From CAZJDM01 sp964544765 (GTDB taxonomy: Bacteria; Bdellovibrionota_B; Oligoflexia; CAYFLR01): a DNA stretch of 48,143 nucleotides. The stretch spans positions 1 to 48,143 of the forward strand of contig CAZJDM010000011.1 in the NCBI GenBank assembly GCA_964544765.1, in the 5' to 3' direction. Below the pieces are notes generated by a model that made no database searches, was not told where the DNA came from, and was given only the letters and a program-made list of their open reading frames with translations. Positions 26,351-35,298 of the stretch are shown here, one piece after another. A program made the position numbers and the translations under genes. Numbering within the stretch: position 1 is the first letter of the stretch; every line of letters begins with the position of its first letter.

Positions 26351-27976
26351 TATCAGATATAGTTGAATACCACCTGAGATGTTATAAACTTCTTTAAATC
26401 CGTTTTGTATCAATATGCGTTGAGCCAGGTAAGCTCGAAGGCCGGATAAGCAGAATACGTAGATATCTTTATCTGTTGGTATTTCATTAAGTCTGTCTCG
26501 TAGTGTTCCTAAGGGAATATTAATTGAATGAGGAACATTAAACTTCTTATACTCTGATGGTTCTCGAACATCTAGTAAATAAGTTGATTCATCAATATTA
26601 TCCCAGTTGGTTTGTTTGGTTAATCCATTCATGATGTTAGTCGCAATATATCCAGCTCGGTTAACGGGATCTACCGGCCCATTATAAGGGGGTGCGTAGC
26701 ATAGATCTAAGTCTTCTAAATCGTTGGCAGTCATTTTGGCGGCTATAGCGGTGGCAATAACATCAATTCTTTTTTCGACATCCTTTTTGCCCGATGCTGA
26801 AGCTCCTACAACTTGCCCCGTTTTAGTATGGAAATTGACTTTTAACAATAATGAGGAAACTCCAGGATAATATGTTACATGGTTAAAACCAAAGTAAGTA
26901 ACAGAGAAGATAGGAATGTTTAGTTTTTGAGCCAATTCGTTGGTAATTCCAGTGGTAGCGGCAGTAGTGTCATGTACCTTAATAACAGAGGAACCAAGAG
27001 AACCTGGATATTTTTTCTTTAATCCCGCAATATTGGAAGCCACAATTCTTCCTTGTCTGGATGCTGGTCCAGCTAAAGGTATAATCATTTTTTGGTCACA
27101 AGCTCGGTGATTGGTTTCGATCATATCACCTACGGCATATATATCTTGATCTGATGTCTGTAAATATTCGTTGACTTGAACTCCTCCTGAGGGTCCGAGC
27201 TGTAGGCCAGCTTCTTTAGCTAAACCATTTTCAGGGCGAGTACTGGTTGCCATGATAACCAAATCAGCTGGAAAATCACCGTGTTTTTGGGTCGTAATTT
27301 TGGTATCTTCAATAGCTGTAATATCGACATTGGTATGGACCTTGATGTCGGCTTTTAATAAGGCATCTTGGCAATGGCTGGCAATTTCAGCCTCAAAAGG
27401 TAACAAAAGACGAGGAGCTTTTTCTAGAATAGTAACCTTTAATCCTCGTATTCTAAGGTTTTCTGCCATTTCAACTCCAATAAAACCACCGCCAATAACT
27501 ACCGCTGAATTGGAGTTTACAATTTTCTGATCAATTTTATCGGTATCTTCAATATTGCGAACAGTGTATACATGTGTTTTATCCACTCCGGTAATGGGCG
27601 GAACAAATGGCTCGGCTCCTTGTGCCAGAACTAATTTGTCGTAGTTGATAGTATCTGTAGAGTTGTCTTGTTTTTGAATAGTGATTGATTTGGATTGGCG
27701 GTTAATTTGAGTAACAGCCGTGTTGATTAGTACTTCTACTCGGTCCCTGATCCAGAAACTTTGAGGGGTTCTGATTAATAAATAATCGCGTTTGGGGATA
27801 ACTCTACCAAGATAATACGGTATGCCGCAGTTGGCAAAACTTACAAAGCCGCCTCTTTCGATCATTATAATTCTGGCATTTTCATCGAGTCTACGGAGCC
27901 TTGTGGCGGTTGACGCTCCCCCTGCTACTCCGCCAACAATAACATAAGTTTTAGTATTAGTTTTGGCATTAGACAT
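26345..27976 (-). CDS. CoA-disulfide reductase with C-terminal rhodanese domain (CoADR-RHD)
   Basis: 543 residues. FAD-binding GGVAGGASTATRLRR at the N-terminus, the single active-site cysteine C50 in SFANCGIPYYLG (class III CoADR type), a NAD(P)H Rossmann motif GGGFIGVEMAENL, and a C-terminal rhodanese domain (about 450-543) with C509 in CLSGLRA. Fusions of this kind reduce CoA persulfides/polysulfides and release sulfide, handling reactive sulfur species in the cytoplasm. The upstream ArsR repressor, 6 bp away, has the cysteine spacing of persulfide sensors, which supports this role and regulation. Confidence 0.94.
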   Translation of the reverse strand: MSNAKTNTKTYVIVGGVAGGASTATRLRRLDENARIIMIERGGFVSFANCGIPYYLGRVIPKRDYLLIRTPQSFWIRDRVEVLINTAVTQINRQSKSITIQKQDNSTDTINYDKLVLAQGAEPFVPPITGVDKTHVYTVRNIEDTDKIDQKIVNSNSAVVIGGGFIGVEMAENLRIRGLKVTILEKAPRLLLPFEAEIASHCQDALLKADIKVHTNVDITAIEDTKITTQKHGDFPADLVIMATSTRPENGLAKEAGLQLGPSGGVQVNEYLQTSDQDIYAVGDMIETNHRACDQKMIIPLAGPASRQGRIVASNIAGLKKKYPGSLGSSVIKVHDTTAATTGITNELAQKLNIPIFSVTYFGFNHVTYYPGVSSLLLKVNFHTKTGQVVGASASGKKDVEKRIDVIATAIAAKMTANDLEDLDLCYAPPYNGPVDPVNRAGYIATNIMNGLTKQTNWDNIDESTYLLDVREPSEYKKFNVPHSINIPLGTLRDRLNEIPTDKDIYVFCLSGLRAYLAQRILIQNGFKEVYNISGGIQLYLIK

Positions 27977-27982
27977 GATATG

Positions 27983-28279
27983 TTAACAATAAATACGTTT
28001 TAATACTTTAACCAAGTCTAAAATTCTTAAATCACTGATGCGGTAAAATACTTGATTACCATCTTTTCGGCAATCAAGAATTCCTTTGTCACGTAGTTTA
28101 CCTAAATGTTGAGATATGTTACTTTGAGATGTCCCTATATATTGCTCAATATCTTGAACGGATTTTTCACCATCAAAAATATAACAAATAGCTAGCAGTC
28201 GGCTTTCGTGAGCCAGGGCTTTTAGACAATTAGTTGCTTCTCGGCTCTTAGCCTCGATGTCTTTCAATTCTACATTCAT
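27983..28279 (-). CDS. ArsR-family persulfide-type repressor (BigR/SqrR-like)
   Basis: 98 residues from the preferred start (101 from ATG 28288). Winged-helix ArsR fold with recognition helix TSQSNISQHLGKLRDKG. Numbered from the longer start, it has C35 in LLAICYIFDGEKSV and C101 as the last residue (KRIYC), 66 residues apart, the spacing of the dithiol pair in SqrR (41/107) and BigR (42/108); C21 and C73 are extra. These sensors release DNA when persulfides form a tetrasulfide bridge. The partner gene downstream is a CoA-persulfide reductase. ATG 28279 is chosen because the predicted -10 box overlaps ATG 28288, which would lie upstream of the transcription start. Confidence 0.88.
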   Translation of the reverse strand: MNVELKDIEAKSREATNCLKALAHESRLLAICYIFDGEKSVQDIEQYIGTSQSNISQHLGKLRDKGILDCRKDGNQVFYRISDLRILDLVKVLKRIYC

Positions 28280-28286
28280 GGGCGGC

Positions 28287-28315
28287 ATGATAATAATATT
28301 CTAATATACTGTCAA
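28287..28315 (-). promoter_or_regulatory. Promoter and operator of the arsR/CoADR-RHD operon
   Basis: On the minus strand: TTGACA (28315-28310), a 17-base spacer, TATCAT (28292-28287), close to consensus. Inside the spacer lies the inverted repeat ATATT-ct-AATAT (28296-28307), a position and shape expected for an ArsR operator that blocks RNA polymerase. The start point would fall near 28280, next to ATG 28279. Confidence 0.6.
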
Positions 28316-28327
28316 GTAAATTTACTT
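28314..28327. repeat. 14-bp perfect palindrome AAGTAAATTTACTT
   Basis: Self-complementary sequence that starts in the -35 box of the arsR promoter and runs into the nnr stop codon region. Possibly a second operator for the repressor, or the end of the nnr transcript. Confidence 0.5.
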
Positions 28328-29998
28328 ATGGACGCACAATTGCACTATTTAAAATGATCTTCATTGCCAATGGAACATATTTTATGAGTTCTGAAGATGT
28401 AAGTCCATGAAAGCCTAATTTTTTAGAGGCTAATTCTCCTGCTTTGGAATGAATAAATAGACCAAGACGAGAAGCATCTTGTGAGGATAAATTTTGACCA
28501 ATCAGAGAACCCACAATTCCAGCTAATACATCACCCATACCCGCTGTGGCCATACCAGGATTATCACCAATATGGATAAATACTTTTCCTTTCGGCGTGA
28601 CCAGCAAAGAACGAGCGGTTTTNNNNNNNNNNGGTAGTGTTGGGATGCTTTAATCAAGGTAGCAATCGGGTCAGCATTGATATCCAGTGTTTCTGCATTA
28701 ATATCCGTTTTATCAGTGTTGATATCCAGTGTTGTTTTAGTTTTATTTAGAGGAAGAGGAAAATTGGTTACAAATTCTCTGGGGTGAGGGGTCGCCACAA
28801 TATCTTTACCTTTAGCAATTTGGGGGTATTTTTTTAATATACCCAGACCATCAGCGTCTATTACAATAGGAATAGAAGTAGATTTTATGATTTTTTCTAA
28901 AAAGGGTAGGGTATCGGGATGTCTACCCATTCCCATGCCCATTACAATTACGTCAATTCTTCGTTCTTGGATCAAATTAATAACATGATCAGCATGTTTA
29001 GGACCAAAATATGCGTTAGGACCAGGAACGCCATAAATCATAAGATCGGATGGATATTGTGGTAAATATTGGGAGCATAGTTCTGGAACAGCCACTGTTA
29101 CTAGACCTGATCCACTTATGAGTGCACTATGGCCAGCTAATATAGGGGCACCAACCATACCTTTGCTGCCTCCTAAAACTAAAACATGTCCGTAATGTCC
29201 CTTGTGAGAATTTTTATCGCGAATCAATTGCTTAATTGGTAGAGTGTTCGGTAGATTTAATTGGGTATTAATTTTGATTTTTTCTCTGGATTTATCGGTG
29301 AAACCTATGGCAACAACATACAGATCTCCTACCCATTGGGCCGATGGATAAATTACCAGTGAAGGCTTTGCAAAACCAAAGGTTACTGTTAAAGACGTGT
29401 GGATAACTTCATCGCAATGAGGGTGATCAGCAGCCATACCGGATGGGATGTCTAAAGATATAATAGGACAATAATTTTTATTAATAATTTTAACAAGTTG
29501 TGATAATTCAGGGGATAAACTACCATTAAATCCGGTTCCTAAAATAGCATCAACAACAATTGAAGCTGATTCAAGTTGATTCTTTATTGCGGAGAGTTGC
29601 TTCTTTATTGGAGCATTTGGATTCTTAGTGGGTGATGGTTTAATAATAGTAATGGGTAGAGATTGAATCATAGATAAGGCGATTTTGGCGTCACCGGTAA
29701 TTTTGTTGATTGGTTTTAGTAAGAAAACTTTAACGTCGTAACCATTATGATAAAGATATTTGGCGACAATATAGCCGTCTCCCCCATTGTTGCCACCACC
29801 ACATATTATTGTGGCTTGTGGGAACTTGTCCGGTGGATATCGTTCTATTATTATTTCAGCGGCTCGTTTGCCGGCCTCATGCATTAATACGATGCCGGGA
29901 GTTTTTAAGTTTTCTATAGTATAGGCATCAATTTTACGCATTTGTTCAGCGGTGGGAACTAAATCTTGTCCTTTGGTGGGTTCATCCAAATGGATCAT
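28326..29998 (-). CDS. nnr: Bifunctional NAD(P)H-hydrate repair enzyme (NnrE-NnrD), broken by an assembly gap
   Basis: One gene for the epimerase/dehydratase fusion that repairs hydrated NAD(P)H. The N-terminal NnrE domain (about 1-225) has TAEQMRKIDAYTIE, the phosphate-binding GGGNNGGDGYIVA and LDIPSGMAAD. The C-terminal NnrD domain has KGHYGHVLVLGGSKGMVGA, ATPHPRE and NPGMATAGMGDVLAGIVGSL. Ten Ns at 28623-28632 split it into two apparent frames; joined, they give the expected order ASQHY...KTARSLLVTPKGK. For one frame the true gap length must leave remainder 2 on division by 3. An Asp/Ile-rich 21-bp repeat lies just before the gap. Preceded by rnz (9 bp). Confidence 0.92.
28623..28632. other. 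Assembly gap (10 N) inside nnr
   Basis: Ten Ns in the input. The flanking codons end in TAC C on the coding-strand 5' side and resume with AAA ACC GCT, so the real missing length is not 10 but 3n+2; a few residues of the 'vvvLKga' strand of NnrD are absent. Confidence 0.95.
28674..28736 (-). repeat. Three tandem 21-bp coding repeats in nnr
   Basis: Units at 28674-28694, 28695-28715 and 28716-28736; the 15-base core TTGATATCCAGTGTT is identical in the outer two. They encode LDINTDK, TDINAET and LDINADP in NnrD, an insert not expected in the family. The sequence gap begins about 40 bp away. Confidence 0.85.
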
Positions 29999-30007
29999 GT
30001 GGCAAAC

Positions 30008-30904
30008 CTATACCTGGATTAACATTTTTTCTTCTGCCAGTATAATTTCTAGATCGGAAGGTAAATCCAAATCCTTTAATATTTCAATATTTTTTCGATA
30101 ACGACTTGAGAAATGAGTTAAAATGAGTTTTTTAACCTTAGATTTTACTGCAATATTAATAGCTTGCTTAGCTGTTAAATGATGGTAATTTTCGGCGGTC
30201 TCTTTCAAATCAGCTGCAAAAGTGCTCTCACAAATAAAAACATCAGCATTTTTTGATAGGTTGTATAGATTGGGAGTAGCTTTTGTATCGGTACAATATA
30301 CTACTTTTTTTCCTTGGGTAGGTTCTCCAATAAAATCCTTAGCTAGTAATTTTTCACCGTTTTTTAAAGTAACATCCTTTCCTTTTTTCAATTGACCATA
30401 GATTGGGCCGCTGGGGATACCCATCGAGTTTAATTTCTCAACGTTAAGCTTACCTGCCTTTGGTTTTTCGATGATTGCATAACCAAAACAATCGATATGA
30501 TGGTTAAGAGGGGCCGAAATGATTTGATAAGCGTCATCTTCGTAGCAAACGCCATCTTCAGTAGCATAAAAACGTATTTTTCTTTGAACTTGTTCAAAAT
30601 TATCCATCAATTGCAGAAGATTTTTTAATTCTTTAGGTCCAAAGATGGAAATACTCGACTCGGTGTTTTGAAAAAAAATGGTGGAAACCAGCCCAGGTAG
30701 ACCAAATACATGGTCTCCATGTAAATGAGATATAAATATTTTCTTGATGCGAGATATTTTATATGGTGAATTCACCAGGTGGAGCTGGGTACCATCTCCA
30801 CAGTCAAATAATAGGTTCTCATCCTCCCGACGCAATAATATTGCCGGTAGGTTTCTACCATATGAGGGGATAGCTGCGCTTGTACCAATAATATAAATTT
30901 CCAT
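30008..30904 (-). CDS. rnz: Ribonuclease Z (tRNA 3' endonuclease)
   Basis: 298 residues, normal for the short RNase Z form. Metallo-beta-lactamase fold with the two-zinc motif SHLHGDHVFGLPG (H60, H62, D64, H65), further ligands in YCTDTK and LTHFSSRY, and the tRNA-binding arm region between about 150 and 190. It cleaves pre-tRNA after the discriminator base. AAGGAA lies about eight bases before the ATG. Divergent from the SNF2 gene; probable operon with nnr downstream. Confidence 0.95.
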   Translation of the reverse strand: MEIYIIGTSAAIPSYGRNLPAILLRREDENLLFDCGDGTQLHLVNSPYKISRIKKIFISHLHGDHVFGLPGLVSTIFFQNTESSISIFGPKELKNLLQLMDNFEQVQRKIRFYATEDGVCYEDDAYQIISAPLNHHIDCFGYAIIEKPKAGKLNVEKLNSMGIPSGPIYGQLKKGKDVTLKNGEKLLAKDFIGEPTQGKKVVYCTDTKATPNLYNLSKNADVFICESTFAADLKETAENYHHLTAKQAINIAVKSKVKKLILTHFSSRYRKNIEILKDLDLPSDLEIILAEEKMLIQV

Positions 30905-30921
30905 GAAAAGTTCCTTTTTTC

Positions 30922-30950
30922 TTGGTAGAAGAAGGTTATACTGTTAAAAT
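30922..30950 (+). promoter_or_regulatory. Candidate promoter for the SNF2 gene
   Basis: TTGGTA (30922-30927), a 17-base spacer and TAAAAT (30945-30950), in the 97-bp divergent region between rnz and the SNF2-type gene. Leader about 45 bases. Confidence 0.4.
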
Positions 30951-31001
30951 TAATACTCGGTCAAGAAAATATATAGAGACATTTTGCTGGAGGTGTGGTG
31001 A

Positions 31002-32900
31002 GTGGATTTGATTAGGCAGTTATTAGCCACTTTAAAGAAAGGGCAAATTCAACATCTAAAATGTTTTATCAAAGCTGATGCTGAGACAATCTGGGTTTAT
31101 CATCCTTATAATGAGCGCTTAGTGGATATTGATCGTAGATTACGGGGTCGTCGTTATAATCGTGAAAAAAAATGTTCTCACACCTCCATAACTAATTTTG
31201 ATGATGTAATTATAAAATATTTTGAACAAGGCTTTTATTTTCACGAATGTTTTTTTACCGAAGTAGAAAAGCTCTTAGATGGAGGTTTTGATCTTCATGA
31301 TACTCAGATTCAAAGAATGGGCGATATTATCAATCGTTTTAATAAATATTCCGATCGTAAACCAACCCCTAGTATTGCGGAATCCTTTCAAAAGAAGGAT
31401 GATTTTGCTTTACCTGACTTAATAGTAAATAGATCTTTTCGAGCTTATAAACATCAGCGAGTGGGTGTGGGTTTTCTATTAGAGTCTAAAGAAGCTGTTT
31501 TAGGTGATGAAATGGGCCTAGGTAAGAGTATGCAAATCATACTAGCTTCGAGTTATATGCTTTATGATAAAAGTATAGATAAAGTTCTGATTGTTTGTCC
31601 TAATTCTATGAAGCTCAATTGGTTGTACGAAATAAAGAAATTCACCTCTTTTACAGGAGATGACATTACTATTATTGAGGGAACTCCTGGTAAAAGGAAA
31701 AAACAGATATTAAATTCAGGCAGTTGGATGATTGTAAATTATGAATTATTACGAATAGAGGATACTAATATATTGGATTACTTGAAAGATTTTTCCTACA
31801 GTATGATTTGTGATGAATCCCATCGTATCAAATCACCCAAAGCTAAACAATCAGTTGCCTGTTTGAAGGTAGGGGAATTTGCCTGTAGGAAGTATTTATT
31901 AACCGGGACCATTGTTGCTAATAAGCCTGAAGATGTTTGGAATCAAATCCGATTTTTGGATAATGGTCGGATTCTGGGATCCTGGCTTTCATTTAGAAAA
32001 CAATATTGTATTGAGAAAGATATCAAATTTGGACGACGGTATGTGCGTAAGATCGTTGGCTATCGGAATTTGGACGATTTGAAGGATAAAATAAATAGTG
32101 TGATGTTACGACGAACCAAAGATAAATGTTTGGATCTTCCCCAGAAAATTTTTCAAACTATACCGGTAAGGATGACTGATAAGCAAGCGGCTTTATACCG
32201 TAAAATTGCCGAGGGTATATTAAAAGAAATAGAAATTGGCGAAGATGGTAAATTGGAAATTGATAATATCCTGTCTAAAATGCTGTATGCTCTGGAAGTA
32301 GCTTCTAGTCCAACTTTAATAGATCCTAACGCTGCTCCTGAGGATTCGGGAAAGCTGGCGGTATTAGACGAATTACTTGATACATATATCAAAGAAGGAA
32401 ATAAAAAGGTTATTTTATGGACCTTTTTCGTAAAGAATATTGAATCTTTTAATGAAAGATACAAACAATATAATCCGGTGACTTATTATGGGAAAACTTC
32501 CCCTAAAAGTAGGGAAAAGGCCCTAGAGGATTTTCAACACGATGATAATACCAGGCTGTTTATTGGTAATCCACAGGCAGCAGGAATAGGACTTACTTTA
32601 ACCTCATCTTCAACTTGTATCTTTTATGATCGTAATTTTTCTTATGTGGATTTCAAACAAGCGGTAGATCGAATTCATCGTATTGGGCAGCATGATATTT
32701 GTCATGTAATTACCTTACAAGCTGAAAAAACCATAGATCAGTATGTAGAAGCATTGATTGAGAGAAAACAAGAGACAGCGGCTTATTTACAAGGTGATGA
32801 ATATAAAAATAATAAACCTGGAAATAAGGGAAAAAGTGATAATAGCCGGTTGATTACCTTAAATAAGATCGCCGATTATTTGCAGATAGGTGGTTGCTAA
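31002..32900 (+). CDS. SNF2-family DEAD/DEAH ATPase
   Basis: 632 residues starting with GTG; GGAGG lies eight bases upstream, and the nearby GTG at 30998 stops after five codons. N-terminal 145 residues are of unknown type. Then the SF2/SNF2 core: GDEMGLGKS (168-176), DESHRIKSP (271-279), LLTGTIVANKPEDVW, the C-lobe, GIGLTLTSS and the signature QAVDRIHRIGQ. These are compact SMARCAL1/HepA-like double-stranded DNA translocases, used in bacteria for RNA-polymerase recycling, DNA repair or defence. No nuclease or methylase partner is next to it, so a defence role cannot be claimed. 4-bp convergent overlap with the next gene. Confidence 0.92.
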   Translation: MDLIRQLLATLKKGQIQHLKCFIKADAETIWVYHPYNERLVDIDRRLRGRRYNREKKCSHTSITNFDDVIIKYFEQGFYFHECFFTEVEKLLDGGFDLHDTQIQRMGDIINRFNKYSDRKPTPSIAESFQKKDDFALPDLIVNRSFRAYKHQRVGVGFLLESKEAVLGDEMGLGKSMQIILASSYMLYDKSIDKVLIVCPNSMKLNWLYEIKKFTSFTGDDITIIEGTPGKRKKQILNSGSWMIVNYELLRIEDTNILDYLKDFSYSMICDESHRIKSPKAKQSVACLKVGEFACRKYLLTGTIVANKPEDVWNQIRFLDNGRILGSWLSFRKQYCIEKDIKFGRRYVRKIVGYRNLDDLKDKINSVMLRRTKDKCLDLPQKIFQTIPVRMTDKQAALYRKIAEGILKEIEIGEDGKLEIDNILSKMLYALEVASSPTLIDPNAAPEDSGKLAVLDELLDTYIKEGNKKVILWTFFVKNIESFNERYKQYNPVTYYGKTSPKSREKALEDFQHDDNTRLFIGNPQAAGIGLTLTSSSTCIFYDRNFSYVDFKQAVDRIHRIGQHDICHVITLQAEKTIDQYVEALIERKQETAAYLQGDEYKNNKPGNKGKSDNSRLITLNKIADYLQIGGC

Positions 32901-34927
32901 TCTACAGAATTTTCCAGACTCTCTTTTTGTACAGCCGCACAAAGAAATGGATCGGAGTTACGTTCTGAGCAGTAGGTGGTCCAGTATTGCCCATTTATAT
33001 CGCTATGGAAAAAATCAGGAAGGGTATAATCGGGAGCAGCGGTTGGTGGTGCTAGATTACAGGCATCGTATTCTATTTCTTCTGTTATATTGTACATGGG
33101 TGAATAATCGCAGTTTTCATCTTCTCTTTGAGTGATGCTGGTAGTAACCGGGCTTCCATTAAGGTCAAAGTAATATAAACCGTCATTATCGGGGTTTTCG
33201 TCTGCTAATAATATATGTTCCAAGTTATTAATATGGTCTAGATTGGGTATCAAATGAGCCAGCGCTCCATCGTGTAATGCTCGCGTAATACTACCTGAGG
33301 TTGAAAAGCATTCTCGTTTGGGAACGCTAAAGGTAGACCTGGTTTGAGTACTAGATGGTTTGTAATACATTTGCATTGAAGAACAAGTTCCTAATCCGTC
33401 GAAGGATAATATGGGATTTTTTACTGACCTAGATGATTGATCAATGTAAAGAGCCTCATATTTTCCAAAATCTCCACGATTATTAGAGCTTACATATCTA
33501 TTTAAGTATTTATGAATATAGGTTTTATTACCAAATATAGCTGTTTTTCCAGTTAGTATTTTTTGTTTAAAAACATCCACATCATTTTGAACTAAACTAC
33601 CTGCATTGGGGATATGAGTAATTTCTAAGGCAACTTCATGTTTTTTAGAGAGTTTTTTAATGTAATAGGAATATCCTATCATATGTCGAGTAGAAGAATT
33701 TGCTCCTGCTTCTATAATGATAGTACCATCACCCTTTGCTTTGTTTTTAGTGGTACTAACTATTGAATTTAATTGAAAGCTGATAGTTCCTTCGGGAAAA
33801 CGCAGATCAAAATATAATTTATTGGTATAACGATCAGCGTTGAGCGAGCTTTTTCCCATTTTGATAGGTTTTTCCTTCCGTAATACGGCTCTTTTAACAT
33901 TGACTGATATATTTGAATCGCTAACAGAAAGACTTGGGTCAGTGGAGGAAGTTCCTTCAGTTCCAGAAGTAGTTGAAGTGTCATTGGTGGTAGAGGTGCC
34001 GGTGTCACTATCGTTTGAGGAAGTATTATCTTCAGTTTTTATTAAAGAAAAGGTATTGTTAGTTGTGTTAGTAACTGCTAGTTTTTGTTCTACGGCGTTT
34101 TTGAAATCGGTGCTGTAGTCATATTCTCCACTAGTATTGGTAGAAGTAATTATAGCATTAGATATTGGGACATAGCTTAATAAGCATTTTAAATTATTAA
34201 TGAATAATTTTAATCGGTCCTTGAGATTATAAAAATCTGATAGATGGTTTTTAGTATTTTCCAACAATAAAGATTGTTCTCCTTTAGGAGTAATAGGGAA
34301 GTTGTTGTATTGTTGTTCTAACTTGGAATGATTAGACAAATTTTCTTGATATATAGAGTCATCAAAGCGGCTGGTAATCTGAGCGTGAGTGTAAGAAGTA
34401 ATGCAGTCAGATTCACTGCCGTAGCTTAACCAACTATCTAAGGGTATTTCTTCTACAGTTGTGTTTCCAAGATTTCCACTGGTTGTAGTGGTTGAACTTT
34501 TTCCAGCAGCATTGGATATCGAAGTGTTGGAAGAAGAGTCTGTAGTACTTATTAGGCTAAAATCCAGATCGACTTGAATACTGGCTCCTCCAGAAGTTGG
34601 TGCTACTCCGGGTAGGAAAATAGGTTTATCTAAAGGAATTGCTAAGGGAAAAGCCTTTAAATTAGAGTTAGAGGAGTTAAGACTAATAGTTGGAGTGACG
34701 GTAGGTAATTCAGTGCATCCATCTTTAGCGGCAGTTTCTCCTTCTTTACAGTATATAGTGGGCGTTGTAACATCAGTATTTGTACCGTCGACCAATTTTG
34801 GTCTACCTGATGGCTTTTCTTCTTCGCATTGGAAAAAAAACACTGAACATAACATAATGATAATAATCGAATAATGTCGATTCTTTGATGTGAAGTGTAA
34901 AAAGATATTGAAAAAATTTTCTAACAT
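32897..34927 (-). CDS. Large Ser/Thr-rich lipoprotein
   Basis: 676 residues. The signal ends IIIIMLCSVFFFQC with C34 lipidated (Gln at -1, atypical), followed by EEEKPSG. Ser/Thr/Gly-rich linkers occur at about 95-155 and 300-340 (SNDSDTGTSTTNDTSTTSG), as in surface proteins with extended stalks. The middle (about 340-520) is beta-rich; several cysteines near the C-terminus (EDCDYSPMYN, YDACNLAP, TYCSERNSDPFLCAAV) suggest a disulfide-stabilised domain. GGAGGG lies eight bases before the ATG. No family recognised. Divergent from the lipoprotein cluster that starts at 35299. Confidence 0.75.
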   Translation of the reverse strand: MLENFFNIFLHFTSKNRHYSIIIIMLCSVFFFQCEEEKPSGRPKLVDGTNTDVTTPTIYCKEGETAAKDGCTELPTVTPTISLNSSNSNLKAFPLAIPLDKPIFLPGVAPTSGGASIQVDLDFSLISTTDSSSNTSISNAAGKSSTTTTSGNLGNTTVEEIPLDSWLSYGSESDCITSYTHAQITSRFDDSIYQENLSNHSKLEQQYNNFPITPKGEQSLLLENTKNHLSDFYNLKDRLKLFINNLKCLLSYVPISNAIITSTNTSGEYDYSTDFKNAVEQKLAVTNTTNNTFSLIKTEDNTSSNDSDTGTSTTNDTSTTSGTEGTSSTDPSLSVSDSNISVNVKRAVLRKEKPIKMGKSSLNADRYTNKLYFDLRFPEGTISFQLNSIVSTTKNKAKGDGTIIIEAGANSSTRHMIGYSYYIKKLSKKHEVALEITHIPNAGSLVQNDVDVFKQKILTGKTAIFGNKTYIHKYLNRYVSSNNRGDFGKYEALYIDQSSRSVKNPILSFDGLGTCSSMQMYYKPSSTQTRSTFSVPKRECFSTSGSITRALHDGALAHLIPNLDHINNLEHILLADENPDNDGLYYFDLNGSPVTTSITQREDENCDYSPMYNITEEIEYDACNLAPPTAAPDYTLPDFFHSDINGQYWTTYCSERNSDPFLCAAVQKESLENSVD

Positions 34928-34965
34928 TGATAAAACCCTCCGTGAAACAAGGTTGTTGAAATTTA

Positions 34966-35009
34966 TTACGTTAAATTACATGGTTGTACTTATTTACGTT
35001 TAGTTACAT
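34966..35009. repeat. Direct repeat in the 371-bp lipoprotein divergent region
   Basis: TTACGTTAAATTACAT (34966-34981) recurs as TTACGTTTAGTTACAT (34994-35009), 14 of 16 identical, start to start 28 bp. They lie 39-82 bp upstream of the 676-residue lipoprotein gene, where a regulator would bind. The rest of 34928-35298 is AT-rich with no gene seen. Confidence 0.5.
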
Positions 35010-35298
35010 TATTGCATATAATTCATATAGGAACGTACAATAAATATTCCTATATATAATGTATATCGGAAATTTATTTAATAACATTAGATGAATATTC
35101 ATTTAATATGCGAGGGTTAGGTAAATATATAAAAAAATTTAAGAAAGGTGAAAGAAAATATTTGTTAATTGCTTGCTTATGTGGTATGTTCGGTAGGAAT
35201 TATGAACGGGATGGATTACTATCCGTTTAAGTAAACAATAAAATTATATATTTTAAGTTAGGGATTTTTTTTAACAATTACCTAGGGGTGGATTAAGT

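Noticed and set aside
28523..28607. Overlapping ends of two apparent genes at nnr, suggesting separate NnrE and NnrD proteins.
   Set aside because: Both parts are pieces of one fusion enzyme; the break coincides with the N gap and the tail after the gap is out of frame.
28674..28736. Short repeats with regular spacing that could look like a CRISPR array.
   Set aside because: Units are tandem without spacers, multiples of three, and inside a coding frame; no cas genes in the window.
31002..34927. SNF2-type ATPase plus neighbour as an anti-phage system.
   Set aside because: The only adjacent genes are rnz on one side and a convergent lipoprotein on the other; no nuclease, methylase or other defence partner.
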